Below are positions 8,572 to 17,377 of a stretch of 64,000 nt of DNA, piece after piece. The number at the start of each line of letters is the position of its first letter. Within the stretch, counting starts at the first letter, position 1. This DNA comes from Massilia sp. YIM B02443 (GTDB taxonomy: Bacteria; Pseudomonadota; Gammaproteobacteria; Burkholderiales; Burkholderiaceae_D), in contig NZ_JASNRA010000019.1 in NCBI RefSeq assembly GCF_030411955.1, positions 1-64,000 of the forward strand, in the 5' to 3' direction. Below the pieces are notes generated by a model. That model did no database searches and was not told where the DNA came from. It saw only the letters and a program-made list of their open reading frames with translations. The position numbers and the translations under genes were made by a program.

Positions 8572-10409
8572 TGAAAAAGGCAGTCTCTCTGATCCTCCTG
8601 GCGGCGCTGCACGGCGCCGTGCTGGCTGCACCCGCCACGTCAGCCACGGTGCCTCAAGCGCTCGACAAGGCCGAAGAAATCGCGGCCCTGCCCGGCGGCG
8701 GCTGGCTGGCGCTGGACAAGCGCGGCCTGCGCCTGTTCGGGCCCGACGGCGCCGAACGCGCCAGCCTGCCGATGCGTGCCGAGCGGCTCGACCTGCGCGC
8801 CAGCGACGGCGGCGCGCTGGCCGTGGTGGTCGACTCCAACGCCGAGCGCGCGCAGCCGGTGCAGGTCGACCTCAAGGCCGGCTCGATGAAGGCGCTGCCA
8901 CCGGTGCCGGAAACCGGCTTCGGCCTGGAAGCCGCCTGCCTGTACCGCGACGCCCAGGGCCTGGACTACGTCTTCCTGGTCGGTCCGGATGGCCAGGCGC
9001 AGCAATGGCTGATCGGCAGTGAGCACCGCCTGGTGCGCCGCCTGGCGCTGCCGAACGGCGTCGAGCGGTGCCGCGTCGACGACGTCCACGACACGCTGTT
9101 CGTGGCCGAGCAAGGGATGGGCATCTGGGCCTACGGCGCCAGCGCCGAAGGCCCGTCGGCGCGCCAGGCGGTGGCGCTGCGCGCGCCGCACGGCAAGCTG
9201 AAGGAAGAGATCACCTCGCTGGCCGTGCTGCCGGGCGGCCTGGCCGCGCTCGATGAAAAGGGCGACCTGCACACCTGGCGCCGCGACGGCGACGACTGGC
9301 GCGCCCTGCCGGCGCGTGCGCTCGGCGCAAAACAACTGGTGGCGCTCGACGCCAACGCACGCCTGATGGTGCAGACCAGATCGGGCTGGCAGACGCCGGC
9401 GCTGTCTTGGAAAGCCGGCGCCAAGCCAGCGCGCGCGCTGCCGATCGTGCTGCCGCGCATGCAGACCGAGCCCGTGGCGCAGCTGGGCGACGCCGCCGAC
9501 GATCCGGCGATCTGGGTGCATCCGACCGATCCGGCGCAATCGCGCATCCTCGGCACCAACAAGAAACAGGGCATGCTGGTGTACGACCTGCAGGGCAAGC
9601 AGACCCAGTTCCTGGCCTCCGGCCGCCTGAACAACGTCGACCTGCGCCAGGACCTGCGCTTCGGCGACGAGCGCTTCGACCTGGCGCTGGCCACCCAGCG
9701 CGACGAGAGCAGCATGGTGCTGTACACCATCGACGACAAGGGAACGTTGACCGAAGCGGCGCGCCTGCCGACCACGCTCGACGACATCTACGGCACCTGC
9801 GTCTACCGCACGGCGGACGGCGGCATGGACGCCTTCGTCAACGCCAAGGACGGCCGCTACGAGCACTACCAGATCACGCGCAGCAACGGCAAGTTCGGCG
9901 CCAGGCTCGCGCGCAGCTTCAAGGTCGCGACCCAGCCCGAAGGCTGCGTCGCCGACGACCGCACCGGCCTGCTGTTCGTGGGCGAGGAAGACCATGGACT
10001 GTGGGTGACCTCGGCCAAGGCCAATGAGCCGGCCACGCTGAAGATGGTGATGCCGGTGGGCGACTGGCTGCACGACGACATCGAAGGCATGGGCATCTAC
10101 CACGGCGTCGACAAGAGCTACCTGGTGGTCTCGAGCCAGGGCAACAGCAGCTACGTGGTGTTCGACGCGGCCCCGCCGTTCAAGGTGCGCGGCGCCTTCC
10201 GCATCGGCGTCGACGCCGCCAACGGCATCGACGGCGCCTCGGAAACCGACGGCCTGGAAGTGACCTCGAAGAACCTGGGCGGGCCGTACGCGCGCGGCAT
10301 GCTGGTGGTGCACGACGGCTTCAAGCGCATGCCGGATGCGTCGCAAAACTACAAGGCGGTGGCGTGGGATGATATTGCCAGGGCCTTGAAGCTGGACGAC
10401 GACAAATAA
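8571..10409 (+). CDS. tandem-domain beta-propeller phytase
   Basis: A 612-residue secreted protein with a signal peptide ending near VLAAP. Residues from about 300 match beta-propeller (alkaline, Ca-dependent) 3-phytase, which removes phosphate from phytate: DDPAIWVHPTDPAQSRILGT, GRLNNVDLR, VATQPEGCVADD, LFVGEED and DDIEGMGIY. The N-terminal 30-290 region looks like a second, less conserved propeller, as in known dual-domain phytases where it enhances the catalytic domain. The preceding gene is a TonB receptor in 1-bp overlap, an arrangement known from other phytate-using proteobacteria. Control by phosphate is suggested by the PHO-like repeats before the operon. Confidence 0.88.
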   Translation: MKKAVSLILLAALHGAVLAAPATSATVPQALDKAEEIAALPGGGWLALDKRGLRLFGPDGAERASLPMRAERLDLRASDGGALAVVVDSNAERAQPVQVDLKAGSMKALPPVPETGFGLEAACLYRDAQGLDYVFLVGPDGQAQQWLIGSEHRLVRRLALPNGVERCRVDDVHDTLFVAEQGMGIWAYGASAEGPSARQAVALRAPHGKLKEEITSLAVLPGGLAALDEKGDLHTWRRDGDDWRALPARALGAKQLVALDANARLMVQTRSGWQTPALSWKAGAKPARALPIVLPRMQTEPVAQLGDAADDPAIWVHPTDPAQSRILGTNKKQGMLVYDLQGKQTQFLASGRLNNVDLRQDLRFGDERFDLALATQRDESSMVLYTIDDKGTLTEAARLPTTLDDIYGTCVYRTADGGMDAFVNAKDGRYEHYQITRSNGKFGARLARSFKVATQPEGCVADDRTGLLFVGEEDHGLWVTSAKANEPATLKMVMPVGDWLHDDIEGMGIYHGVDKSYLVVSSQGNSSYVVFDAAPPFKVRGAFRIGVDAANGIDGASETDGLEVTSKNLGGPYARGMLVVHDGFKRMPDASQNYKAVAWDDIARALKLDDDK

Positions 10410-10440
10410 TCCAGCCCCTTTAGCCTGTAACCGCTGCAGG

Positions 10441-10540
10441 TCGTTCCCGCGGAGGCGGGAACCAAGTTTGTTGCACACCAGCTACCTATCAAGGATTGGG
10501 TAGCATAACAACTTGGATTCCCTCCCGCTGAAGCGACCAA
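10441..10540. repeat. REP-like paired palindrome
   Basis: The left arm GTTCCCGCGGAGGCGGGAAC is a hairpin (10443-10462) followed by CCAAGTTTG. A degenerate inverse copy follows (AACTTGGATTCCCTCCCGC). The same design recurs at 37935-38024, so this is a dispersed extragenic element. It sits downstream of the phytase gene, where the first hairpin could also help end or protect the transcript. Confidence 0.6.
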
Positions 10541-10653
10541 GTGGATACAGTGACTATTGACGAGAATCCGCCAATATCCGAAAAGCTATACTCGTCAGCT
10601 TGTTGGCATACTCGGCAACCAGATGGTGCGGGCCAACCAGGTCCTTACGTACC

Positions 10654-11607
10654 ATGCAAGACGCTCACTATCCTCGGTCCGGCAATCCCATCGTCTTTTT
10701 TGACTTCGAAACGACCGGACTATCCGCAAAAAAAGACCTGATCATCGAGGTGGCGGCAGTCAAGTATGTTCCCGGTGCGGCGTCGCATCCGCACATGCAG
10801 CACCTGATCCTCATCGACAGGCCACTTCCCCCTTTTATTTCCAGGCTCACCGGCATCACCAATGAGATGCTGCAGAAGGATGGCCGCCGTATGGACGAAG
10901 TGCTGGATGAGTTCATCGAATTCATCGGCGATCATGATGTCGTCTCATTCAACATCAACTTCGACGTCGGCTTCCTGAATTCAGCGATTGAACGGCACGG
11001 CCGGCGTCCACTCAAGAATATTGGCCATTGCGCCCTTGCCCGCGCCAGGGAAGCCTGGCCCGACCTGCCCAATCACAAACTCGTCAATCTTGCAGATTTC
11101 CTGAGACTGGATGTCGGCCCTGCACATCGGGCACTGAACGATACGCTGCTGGCTCTCGAAGTCTATTTTCTGTCGCTGCATCTGGATCGCACAGGTCCGT
11201 CCACTGTCCGCCCTGCAAAATCTTTAGTAACCGGGACGCCCTCGGTCATACCGATCATTAACGGCCCACGCCAATTCAGGATCGAAGTGCTCGGCACGCG
11301 GCGGTATCAGGAAACATTTGAAGCCGTGTGCGGCCCACGGACCGCAAAAGGCGCAGCCCTTGATATTCAGGTGCAATTGCGCGTCGAGGCTAAATCCAAT
11401 GCGGTGCGGGTGCTGCTTAAGGAAGAGGTGATCGGAAACCTGGCGCCGCGCGTCGCACAGGATTTTCGCCGCGCCATTCTCGAAGGCGATCTCGGAGAAT
11501 TCAGCCACTTCGAATGCTCGGCAAAGATACGCGGCGGGAAAATAAGCGAATCTCCCGACGAGGGCCACTACGTCATGTGGCTCGATATTCCCCAGGACGA
11601 CGACTAA
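10654..11607 (+). CDS. DEDDh exonuclease with HIRAN-like C terminus
   Basis: A 317-residue protein. Residues 11-175 are a DnaQ/epsilon-type 3'-5' exonuclease with all four acidic positions visible: Asp17 and Glu19 (FFDFETTG), Asp104 (NINFD), and His158/Asp163 (HRALND). Residues from about 206 (RQFRIEVLGTRRYQETF, then AVRVLLKEEVIGNLAPRVAQDFRRAI) resemble the HIRAN domain, which in other proteins grips 3' DNA ends. Base composition is visibly less GC-rich than its neighbours, which hints at transfer. It stands alone on its strand. The start at 10654 is chosen because the 18 residues encoded upstream of it look non-coding. It may act in DNA repair or defence. Confidence 0.75.
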   Translation: MQDAHYPRSGNPIVFFDFETTGLSAKKDLIIEVAAVKYVPGAASHPHMQHLILIDRPLPPFISRLTGITNEMLQKDGRRMDEVLDEFIEFIGDHDVVSFNINFDVGFLNSAIERHGRRPLKNIGHCALARAREAWPDLPNHKLVNLADFLRLDVGPAHRALNDTLLALEVYFLSLHLDRTGPSTVRPAKSLVTGTPSVIPIINGPRQFRIEVLGTRRYQETFEAVCGPRTAKGAALDIQVQLRVEAKSNAVRVLLKEEVIGNLAPRVAQDFRRAILEGDLGEFSHFECSAKIRGGKISESPDEGHYVMWLDIPQDDD

Positions 11608-11657
11608 GAGCATCTGACAAAAGCTTTCGACGTGCATTTCGCGGGAACGACGGCATT

Positions 11658-13211
11658 TCAGCCAACCGAGGATGCATGCGGCGCTGCGAGCTGACCGCTC
11701 AGCCAGCGCGCCACCTCGGCCGCCCGGTTTTCGATCCGCTCACCAAACCCCTGCGTCGCCAGCAGCGCGATCCCATTCGGATTGCGCAGCACGCCCGACG
11801 CCAGCATCGGCTTGCCGCTCGTCGTGTCGATGAAAAACGGCGCCAGCTGTTCCTTCAGCAGCGCCGCCAGCACCAGATTGTGCGACGACACCAGCACCAG
11901 CTCACGTGCCGCCAGTTCTTCCAGCACCGCAGCCGCCGCCGACACCGATTCGAGGTGGTTGGTACCCCGGAATACTTCGTCGATCAGGCAGATGCCGGGG
12001 GCGGCCTGCGCCGCTTCCAGTAACTCGCGCGCGCGGCGCAGCTCCGCCATGTACAGGCTCTCGCCGCCCAGCAGCGAATCCTCGTTCTGCATGCTGGCGC
12101 GCACCGGCAGCGCAGGCAGGCGCGCCTGCTCCGCATAACAGAAGCCGAATGCGCGTGCCACGATCAGGTTCAACCCCACCATGCGCAGGAAGGTGCTCTT
12201 GCCCGATGCATTCTGCCCCGAGACGAACGCGCCGCGCTCCAGCAGGCTGACCGACAAGGCGGCCGGCTGCGGCATCAGCGGATGCACGCCGTTCTCCAGC
12301 GCCAGTTCGCGCGCCGCCCCGCGTTCGGCCCAGCACCAGCGGCCCTGCGCCTGCAGGTGCCGTACCAGCACCACGTCCGCCTCGAGACCGGCGCACGCCA
12401 GATAGCAGGCGCGCAGCAAGTCGCGTTCGGCCGCCACGATGCGCGCGGTCCGGAAATAGCGCGCCACATTGGCCGCCGCGAACCAGTCGGCATACTGCTT
12501 CGCGCCAGCGATCATGCGCGTGTACAGCGGCTGCGCCAGGCGCACATGCAACCGTTCGGCGCGCGCCCGCGCGTCCGCGAACGGTTCAAGCAGCGGCCCG
12601 CCCGGCTTGCCCAGCGCCGCCGTGGCGCCCAGCAGCGCATGCAGGGAGCGCAGCGTGGCGTCCCACGCCTCGATCCGACGGTGGTAGCGGATCTGCAGCG
12701 CCATCAAGGGCGCCAGCGTGCCGAGCGTCAACATCCAGCCCAGCGGCTGCGTGACCAGCGCCGCGAGCGACACCAGCAGCGCCAGCGGCAGCAGCCAGAG
12801 CCAGCGCGCCCAGGCCGGCGCAGGCGGCGCGTCGCCCTGGAACAGCAGTCCCGCCACCTCGGCGTCGGCTTGGCGCAGCGTGCCCAAGCCGGCGTCAAGT
12901 AGGCCCAGGCGTGCCGGGTCCTGCAGCAGCAGCGCGATGCGGGCGCGCTGCGCCGCGCATTCTTCGTCGCTCGATCCGGCGCGCAGGCGCCAGTGCAGCA
13001 TCTGGCGGCCGAAGATGCTGGCGTCCATCGTCAGCATGTCTTCGTAGGACGGCAGCAGCAGGTCGTCCCAGGTCTGGTCGTCGATGCAGGTCGCGGCGGC
13101 GCCGCGGATCCGGTGCAGCTGGCCGACTTCGTGCGGCGTGAAGAAGTGCCGCGGCAGCGGCGACGGGGCGGGCGCGATGCTGCGCCACAGGTGTTGCAGG
13201 CGGTCGAACAA
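11658..13211 (-). CDS. MutS-family ATPase with membrane segment
   Basis: A 517-residue protein whose C-terminal half is a MutS-type ATPase: Walker A GQNASGKST (residues 332-340), Walker B ICLIDEVFRGTNH (about 407-419) and a following SSHN signature. The mismatch-recognition domains of true MutS are missing. Instead, residues about 137-175 form one or two hydrophobic helices (WLWLLPLALLVSLAALV), so the protein is probably anchored in the inner membrane. It belongs to a poorly understood set of MutS-like membrane ATPases. No operon partner is visible; the role is unknown. Confidence 0.75.
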   Translation of the reverse strand: MFDRLQHLWRSIAPAPSPLPRHFFTPHEVGQLHRIRGAAATCIDDQTWDDLLLPSYEDMLTMDASIFGRQMLHWRLRAGSSDEECAAQRARIALLLQDPARLGLLDAGLGTLRQADAEVAGLLFQGDAPPAPAWARWLWLLPLALLVSLAALVTQPLGWMLTLGTLAPLMALQIRYHRRIEAWDATLRSLHALLGATAALGKPGGPLLEPFADARARAERLHVRLAQPLYTRMIAGAKQYADWFAAANVARYFRTARIVAAERDLLRACYLACAGLEADVVLVRHLQAQGRWCWAERGAARELALENGVHPLMPQPAALSVSLLERGAFVSGQNASGKSTFLRMVGLNLIVARAFGFCYAEQARLPALPVRASMQNEDSLLGGESLYMAELRRARELLEAAQAAPGICLIDEVFRGTNHLESVSAAAAVLEELAARELVLVSSHNLVLAALLKEQLAPFFIDTTSGKPMLASGVLRNPNGIALLATQGFGERIENRAAEVARWLSGQLAAPHASSVG

Positions 13212-13427
13212 CGTGTTCCTCTAAGGGTGCCGGCGGCGCCGGTTGCAGCTCCAACATACGGTCGCCCTTGCTGAGTTGCAAGATCGAAAACGCGCCGCGC
13301 GACGAATTACCCGCTGCGCATGGCGCTATCGGACTGACAATGTACGTTTCCCCACATACCGTCGGGTACGCCTCTGGCACGATCGCTGAGCAAACCTCCA
13401 CTAAAACGATCAAGAAAGGCAGGCCCC

Positions 13428-15212
13428 ATGAAACGCGTTCCGCTCGCAGCCGCGCTATGCCTGGCGTTCGGCGCCGCCACCGCCCAGCAGGGCGATGGCA
13501 CCAAATTTTCCACCAACATCAACGTCTGGAAGCCGAACAAGGTCGACGCGACGCCGGAGCGCATCAAGGCCTTGAAGGCGCCGCCCGGCTTCACGGTCAG
13601 CGCGTTCGCCACGGGCCTGAAGAACACCCGCATCATCGCGGTGGCGCCGAACGGCGACGTCTACGTCAGCCGGCGCGACCAGGGCGACGTGCTGCTGCTG
13701 CGCGACGCCAACGGCGACGGCCGCGCCGACGGCCCGGCGATCGCGGTGGCGAACCGCGCCGGCGCCCACGGCCTGGCGATCCGCGACAACAAGCTGTATC
13801 TGGTCACCGCCAAGGAACTGTTCGTGGCGCCGATCCAGGGCGACGGCCGGCTGGGCGAATTGAAGATGCTGGTCGGCGACCTGCCCGACGCCGGCCAGCA
13901 CGCCAACCGCACCATGGCCTTCGGCCCGGACGGCATGCTGTACCTGAGCGTGGGCAGCACCTGCAATGCCTGCAACGAGAGCAACGTCGAGAACGCGACC
14001 ATGCTGCGCATCTCCCCCGACGGCAAGAGCCGCACCATCTTCGCCAGCGGCCTGCGCAACACGATCGGCTTCGCCTGGCACCCGACCACGGGCGAGCTGT
14101 GGGGCTTCGACCACGGCATCGACTTCCTGGGCGACGACGTGCAGCCGGAAGAGGTCAACAAGATCGAACTGGGCAAGCAGTACGGCTGGCCGCACGTCTA
14201 CGGCAAGGGCGACATCTACCCGCAAAGCACGCCGCAGGGCGAGATCAGCAAAGAGGAGTGGAAGGCGCGCAGCACCCCGATGGTGGTCGGCTACACCGCG
14301 CACGCGGCGCCGATGCAGTGGGTGTTCGGCGCGGGCAGCGCCTTCCCCGCCGAGTACCAGGGCGACGCCTTCGTGACCATGCGCGGCTCGTGGAACCGGG
14401 TGCCGGCGTCGGGCTACGAGATCGTGCGCGTGCGCTTCGAGAACGGCCAGGCCAAATCGGTCGAGCCGTTCGTGACGGGCTTCCTTACCGACGGCGGCAA
14501 GACCCACATCGCGCGTCCGGTCGGACTGGCGATGGCGAAAGATGGTTCGCTGCTGATGGCGGACGATGCGAATGGCGTGATCTACCGCGTTGCCTATACG
14601 GGTAACAGCGGTGGCGGCAAGGGCGGCACGCCGACCAAGCCGCCGGCCGGTCCGATGCAGGACCAGGTCAACAAGGGCAACAACGTACCGCTGGCGAACA
14701 AGCGTCCCGAGACCGAGGCCAAGGGGCAGCTCGCAGTCACCTCGTCCAGCTTCGCCGCCAACGGCATGATGAACGAGCGCTACACCGAGTACGCCGACGG
14801 CGTGTCGCCGGCGCTGTCGTGGAAAGCGGTGGCCGGCGCCAGGTCGTACGCGATCGTCATGGAAGACCCGGACGCCAAGCCGGTGACCCCGTTCGTGCAC
14901 TGGGTGATGTGGAACATCCCGGCGAATATCACCAGCGTGCCGGAAGGCGTGCAGGAGCAGGCGCGCCTGTCCGATCCGGACGGCGTGCTGCAGGGCCGCA
15001 CCACGCGCGGCGCGCCGGGCTACTATGGTCCCAAGCCGCCGGTGGGCGAGGCGGCGCATCGCTATCACTTCCAGGTCTATGCGCTGGACAAGACGCTGGA
15101 CGTGCCGTTCGGCGCGGACCGCGATCAGGTGCTGCAGGCGATGCGCGGCCACGTGCTGGCCAAGGGCGAGATCGTCGGCAGGTACGCGCAGAAGCAGCAG
15201 CCGCAGAAGTAA
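13428..15212 (+). CDS. PQQ sugar dehydrogenase fused to PEBP (YbhB-like) domain
   Basis: A 594-residue secreted protein. After a signal peptide (to about residue 19), residues 30-390 form a soluble aldose sugar dehydrogenase-type six-bladed propeller that uses PQQ (NRTMAFGPDGMLYLSVGS, SGLRNTIGFAWHP, QYGWPHVYGKGD). A Gly/Pro-rich linker (GNSGGGKGGTPTKPP) leads to a YbhB/YbcL-type phosphatidylethanolamine-binding domain from about residue 434 (SPALSW, VMEDPD, HWVMWNIP, GPKPP). The families normally occur as separate proteins; the frame is continuous, so this is a true fusion. A strong terminator follows. Substrate and the PEBP role are unknown. Confidence 0.82.
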   Translation: MKRVPLAAALCLAFGAATAQQGDGTKFSTNINVWKPNKVDATPERIKALKAPPGFTVSAFATGLKNTRIIAVAPNGDVYVSRRDQGDVLLLRDANGDGRADGPAIAVANRAGAHGLAIRDNKLYLVTAKELFVAPIQGDGRLGELKMLVGDLPDAGQHANRTMAFGPDGMLYLSVGSTCNACNESNVENATMLRISPDGKSRTIFASGLRNTIGFAWHPTTGELWGFDHGIDFLGDDVQPEEVNKIELGKQYGWPHVYGKGDIYPQSTPQGEISKEEWKARSTPMVVGYTAHAAPMQWVFGAGSAFPAEYQGDAFVTMRGSWNRVPASGYEIVRVRFENGQAKSVEPFVTGFLTDGGKTHIARPVGLAMAKDGSLLMADDANGVIYRVAYTGNSGGGKGGTPTKPPAGPMQDQVNKGNNVPLANKRPETEAKGQLAVTSSSFAANGMMNERYTEYADGVSPALSWKAVAGARSYAIVMEDPDAKPVTPFVHWVMWNIPANITSVPEGVQEQARLSDPDGVLQGRTTRGAPGYYGPKPPVGEAAHRYHFQVYALDKTLDVPFGADRDQVLQAMRGHVLAKGEIVGRYAQKQQPQK

Positions 15213-15217
15213 GACAA

Positions 15218-15245
15218 CGCGGACACGGGCATCGCCGTGTCCGCG
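15218..15245. promoter_or_regulatory. 28-bp perfect palindrome, hairpin or enhancer
   Basis: The arms CGCGGACACGG and CCGTGTCCGCG flank a 6-bp loop, directly after the PQQ/PEBP stop codon. It could be a transcript hairpin. It also lies about 80-110 bp upstream of the sigma-54 promoter at 15326, the usual place for an NtrC-type enhancer site, and GCGGACA recurs near 15275. The two readings cannot be separated by eye. Confidence 0.45.
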
Positions 15246-15261
15246 GGCGACCGCCGCCTGA

Positions 15262-15301
15262 CCGGACGGACAATGCGGACAGCGTTCTCCGTCCGGTTTT
15301 T
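15262..15301 (+). terminator. rho-independent terminator
   Basis: A 9-bp perfect stem (CCGGACGGA with TCCGTCCGG) and a 17-nt loop are followed immediately by five T residues. It ends transcription of the PQQ dehydrogenase gene and insulates the export operon that follows. Confidence 0.75.
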
Positions 15302-15325
15302 CGTTATGAATCAATGACCTGATCG

Positions 15326-15342
15326 CTGGCACGGTTCGTGCA
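15326..15342 (+). promoter_or_regulatory. sigma-54 (-24/-12) promoter
   Basis: CTGGCACGGTTCGTGCA matches the RpoN consensus YTGGCACG-N4-TTGCW with one mismatch. The invariant GG and GC are separated by exactly 10 bp. It lies 36 bp before the start of the adaptor gene, and the same operon carries an NtrC-type activator with a GAYTGA loop, which is what such a promoter needs. Confidence 0.7.
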
Positions 15343-15377
15343 ATAACGACCATCAACCGTCGTTACTGCACACCACC

Positions 15378-16643
15378 ATGATCCGCGATACCGCCCACCA
15401 GGACACCGTCCTCACCGCCTCGCCCGCGCACAAGTACAAGCGCCCCGCCCTGCTGGCAGCAAGCGCCATCGCGCTGGCGGCCGTCAGCGCCCTGCTGTTC
15501 TCCGCCTGGAACGGCAGCCAACATTCGGTCTCCGCCAGCCGCCTGCGCATCGCCGAAGTCGGGCGCGGCACGCTGGTGCGCGACGCCGCCGTCAATGGCC
15601 GCGTGGTGGCCGCCGTCAGTCCGACGCTGTACGCCACCGCTCCCGCCACCGTCAACCTGCAGGTCGCAGCCGGCGACACCGTCAAAAAGGGCGACGTGCT
15701 GGCGGTGCTCGAGTCGCCCGACCTGGCCGACGCCCTCAAGCGCGAAACCTCGAGCTACGAACAGCTCAAGGCCGAAGTCGCGCGCCAGCAGATCCTGTCG
15801 CGCAAGCAGAAGCTGCTGGCCCAGCGCGAAGCCGACACCGCCGAGATCGAGCGCCTGTCGGCCCAGCGCACGCTGGAACGCTACGACAGCGTGGGCACGG
15901 TCGGCATCATCGCCAAGATCGACTACCAGAAAGCCAGGGACGCCGTGAACTCGGCCGGCATCCGCGCCCGCCACGCGGCCCAGGCGGCGACGCTGGAAGG
16001 CGACGATGTGGCGCTGGCGATCCGCACCAAGGCCAACGAGCTGGAACGCGCGCGGCTGTCGATGGCCAACGCCCAGCGCCGCGTCGACGAACTGACGGTG
16101 CGCGCGCCGGTCGACGGCTTCATCGGCACCCTGAACGTCCAGCACCGCATGGTGGTGGCGGCCAACGCGCCTTTGATGACGCTGGTCGACCTGTCCAAGC
16201 TCGAAGTCGAACTCGAGGTGCCCGAGACCTATGCCGCCGACCTGGGCCTGGGCATGAACGCCGTGATCGCGCTGCCCGCCGGCCAGGCTACCGGCAAGCT
16301 GTCGGCGCTGTCGCCCGAGGTGGTCAAGAACCAGGTGCTGGCGCGGGTGCGCTTCGACGGCGAACAGCCGAAGGGCCTGCGCCAGAGCCAACGCGTCACC
16401 GCGCGCCTGCTGATCGAAGAGAAGCCGAACGTGCTGATGGTGCAGCGCGGCCCCTTCGTCGAAAGCGAAGGCGGACGCCATGCCTACGTGGTGCGCGACG
16501 GCGTCGCGCTGCGCACCCCGATCCGGATCGGCGCCACCAGCCTGTCGGCGGTCGAGATCCTGTCGGGTCTCAAGCAAGGCGACCAGGTCGTGGTGTCCGG
16601 CACCGACGCCTTCAAGAACGCCGAACGTGTGTCCATTAACTAA
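15378..16643 (+). CDS. periplasmic adaptor of MacAB-like exporter
   Basis: A 421-residue membrane-fusion protein (RND/HlyD type). One N-terminal transmembrane helix (residues 24-43) anchors it. Lipoyl-type halves (VAAVSPTLYATAPATVNLQVAAGDTVKKGDVLAVLESP and LTVRAPVDGFIGTLNV, in consecutive blocks) flank a long alpha-helical hairpin at about 115-230, with a beta-barrel and membrane-proximal domain after it. It should link the inner-membrane ABC transporter to an outer-membrane channel. It is first in a six-gene run with an ABC ATPase, two permeases and a two-component system, and is preceded by a sigma-54 promoter. Confidence 0.85.
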   Translation: MIRDTAHQDTVLTASPAHKYKRPALLAASAIALAAVSALLFSAWNGSQHSVSASRLRIAEVGRGTLVRDAAVNGRVVAAVSPTLYATAPATVNLQVAAGDTVKKGDVLAVLESPDLADALKRETSSYEQLKAEVARQQILSRKQKLLAQREADTAEIERLSAQRTLERYDSVGTVGIIAKIDYQKARDAVNSAGIRARHAAQAATLEGDDVALAIRTKANELERARLSMANAQRRVDELTVRAPVDGFIGTLNVQHRMVVAANAPLMTLVDLSKLEVELEVPETYAADLGLGMNAVIALPAGQATGKLSALSPEVVKNQVLARVRFDGEQPKGLRQSQRVTARLLIEEKPNVLMVQRGPFVESEGGRHAYVVRDGVALRTPIRIGATSLSAVEILSGLKQGDQVVVSGTDAFKNAERVSIN

Positions 16644-16659
16644 AACAAGGAGCAATCCC

Positions 16660-17367
16660 ATGCTGCGCATGTCCAATCTGAGCAAGGTGTACCGCACCCA
16701 CATGATCGAAACCCACGCCCTGCGCGGCTTCGAGATCCAGGTGAACGCCGGCGAATTCGTCACCGTCACCGGCCCTTCGGGTTCGGGCAAGACCAGCTTC
16801 CTCAACATCGCCGGCCTGCTGGAAGAATTCACCGACGGCGAATATGTCCTCGACGGCGTCAACGTCAAGGGCCTGGACGACAACGCCCGCAGCCGCCTGC
16901 GCAACGAAAAGCTCGGCTTCATCTTCCAGGGTTTCAACCTGATCCCGGATCTGAACCTGTTCGACAACGTCGACGTGCCGCTGCGCTACCGCGGCTTCAA
17001 TGCGCGCGAACGCAAGGAACGCATCGAGGACGCACTGGCGAAAGTCGGCCTGGCCTCGCGCATGAAGCACTACCCGGCCGAACTGTCCGGCGGCCAGCAG
17101 CAGCGGGTGGCGATCGCGCGCGCGCTGGCCGGTTCGCCCAAGCTGCTGCTGGCCGACGAACCGACCGGCAACCTCGATACGCAAATGGCGCGCGGCGTGA
17201 TGGAGTTGCTGGAACAGATCAACGCCGCCGGCACCACCATCCTGATGGTGACCCACGACCCGGAACTGGCGGTGCGCACCCAGCGCAACGTGCACATCAT
17301 CGACGGCCAGGTGTCGGACCTGGTGCGGCGCGCGCCGTCGCTGGCCGACAGCGCGGTCCCGGCATAA
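16660..17367 (+). CDS. ABC transporter ATPase, MacB/LolD type
   Basis: A 235-residue ATP-binding subunit. Walker A GPSGSGKT (residues 38-45), Q-loop FIFQGFNL, signature LSGGQQQR (142-149), Walker B LLLADEPTGNLD and switch VTHD are all intact, so it should hydrolyse ATP. It belongs to the type VII (MacB/LolD/FtsE) group, which drives mechanotransmission rather than membrane transport as such. AAGGAG lies 8 bp before the ATG. It sits 16 bp after the adaptor and 10 bp before the first permease. Confidence 0.9.
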   Translation: MLRMSNLSKVYRTHMIETHALRGFEIQVNAGEFVTVTGPSGSGKTSFLNIAGLLEEFTDGEYVLDGVNVKGLDDNARSRLRNEKLGFIFQGFNLIPDLNLFDNVDVPLRYRGFNARERKERIEDALAKVGLASRMKHYPAELSGGQQQRVAIARALAGSPKLLLADEPTGNLDTQMARGVMELLEQINAAGTTILMVTHDPELAVRTQRNVHIIDGQVSDLVRRAPSLADSAVPA

Positions 17368-17377
17368 GGAAGCCGCC

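Noticed and set aside
5998..8631. Long minus-strand frame opposite the TonB receptor
   Set aside because: Same mirror effect; no motif, and the plus-strand receptor is certain.
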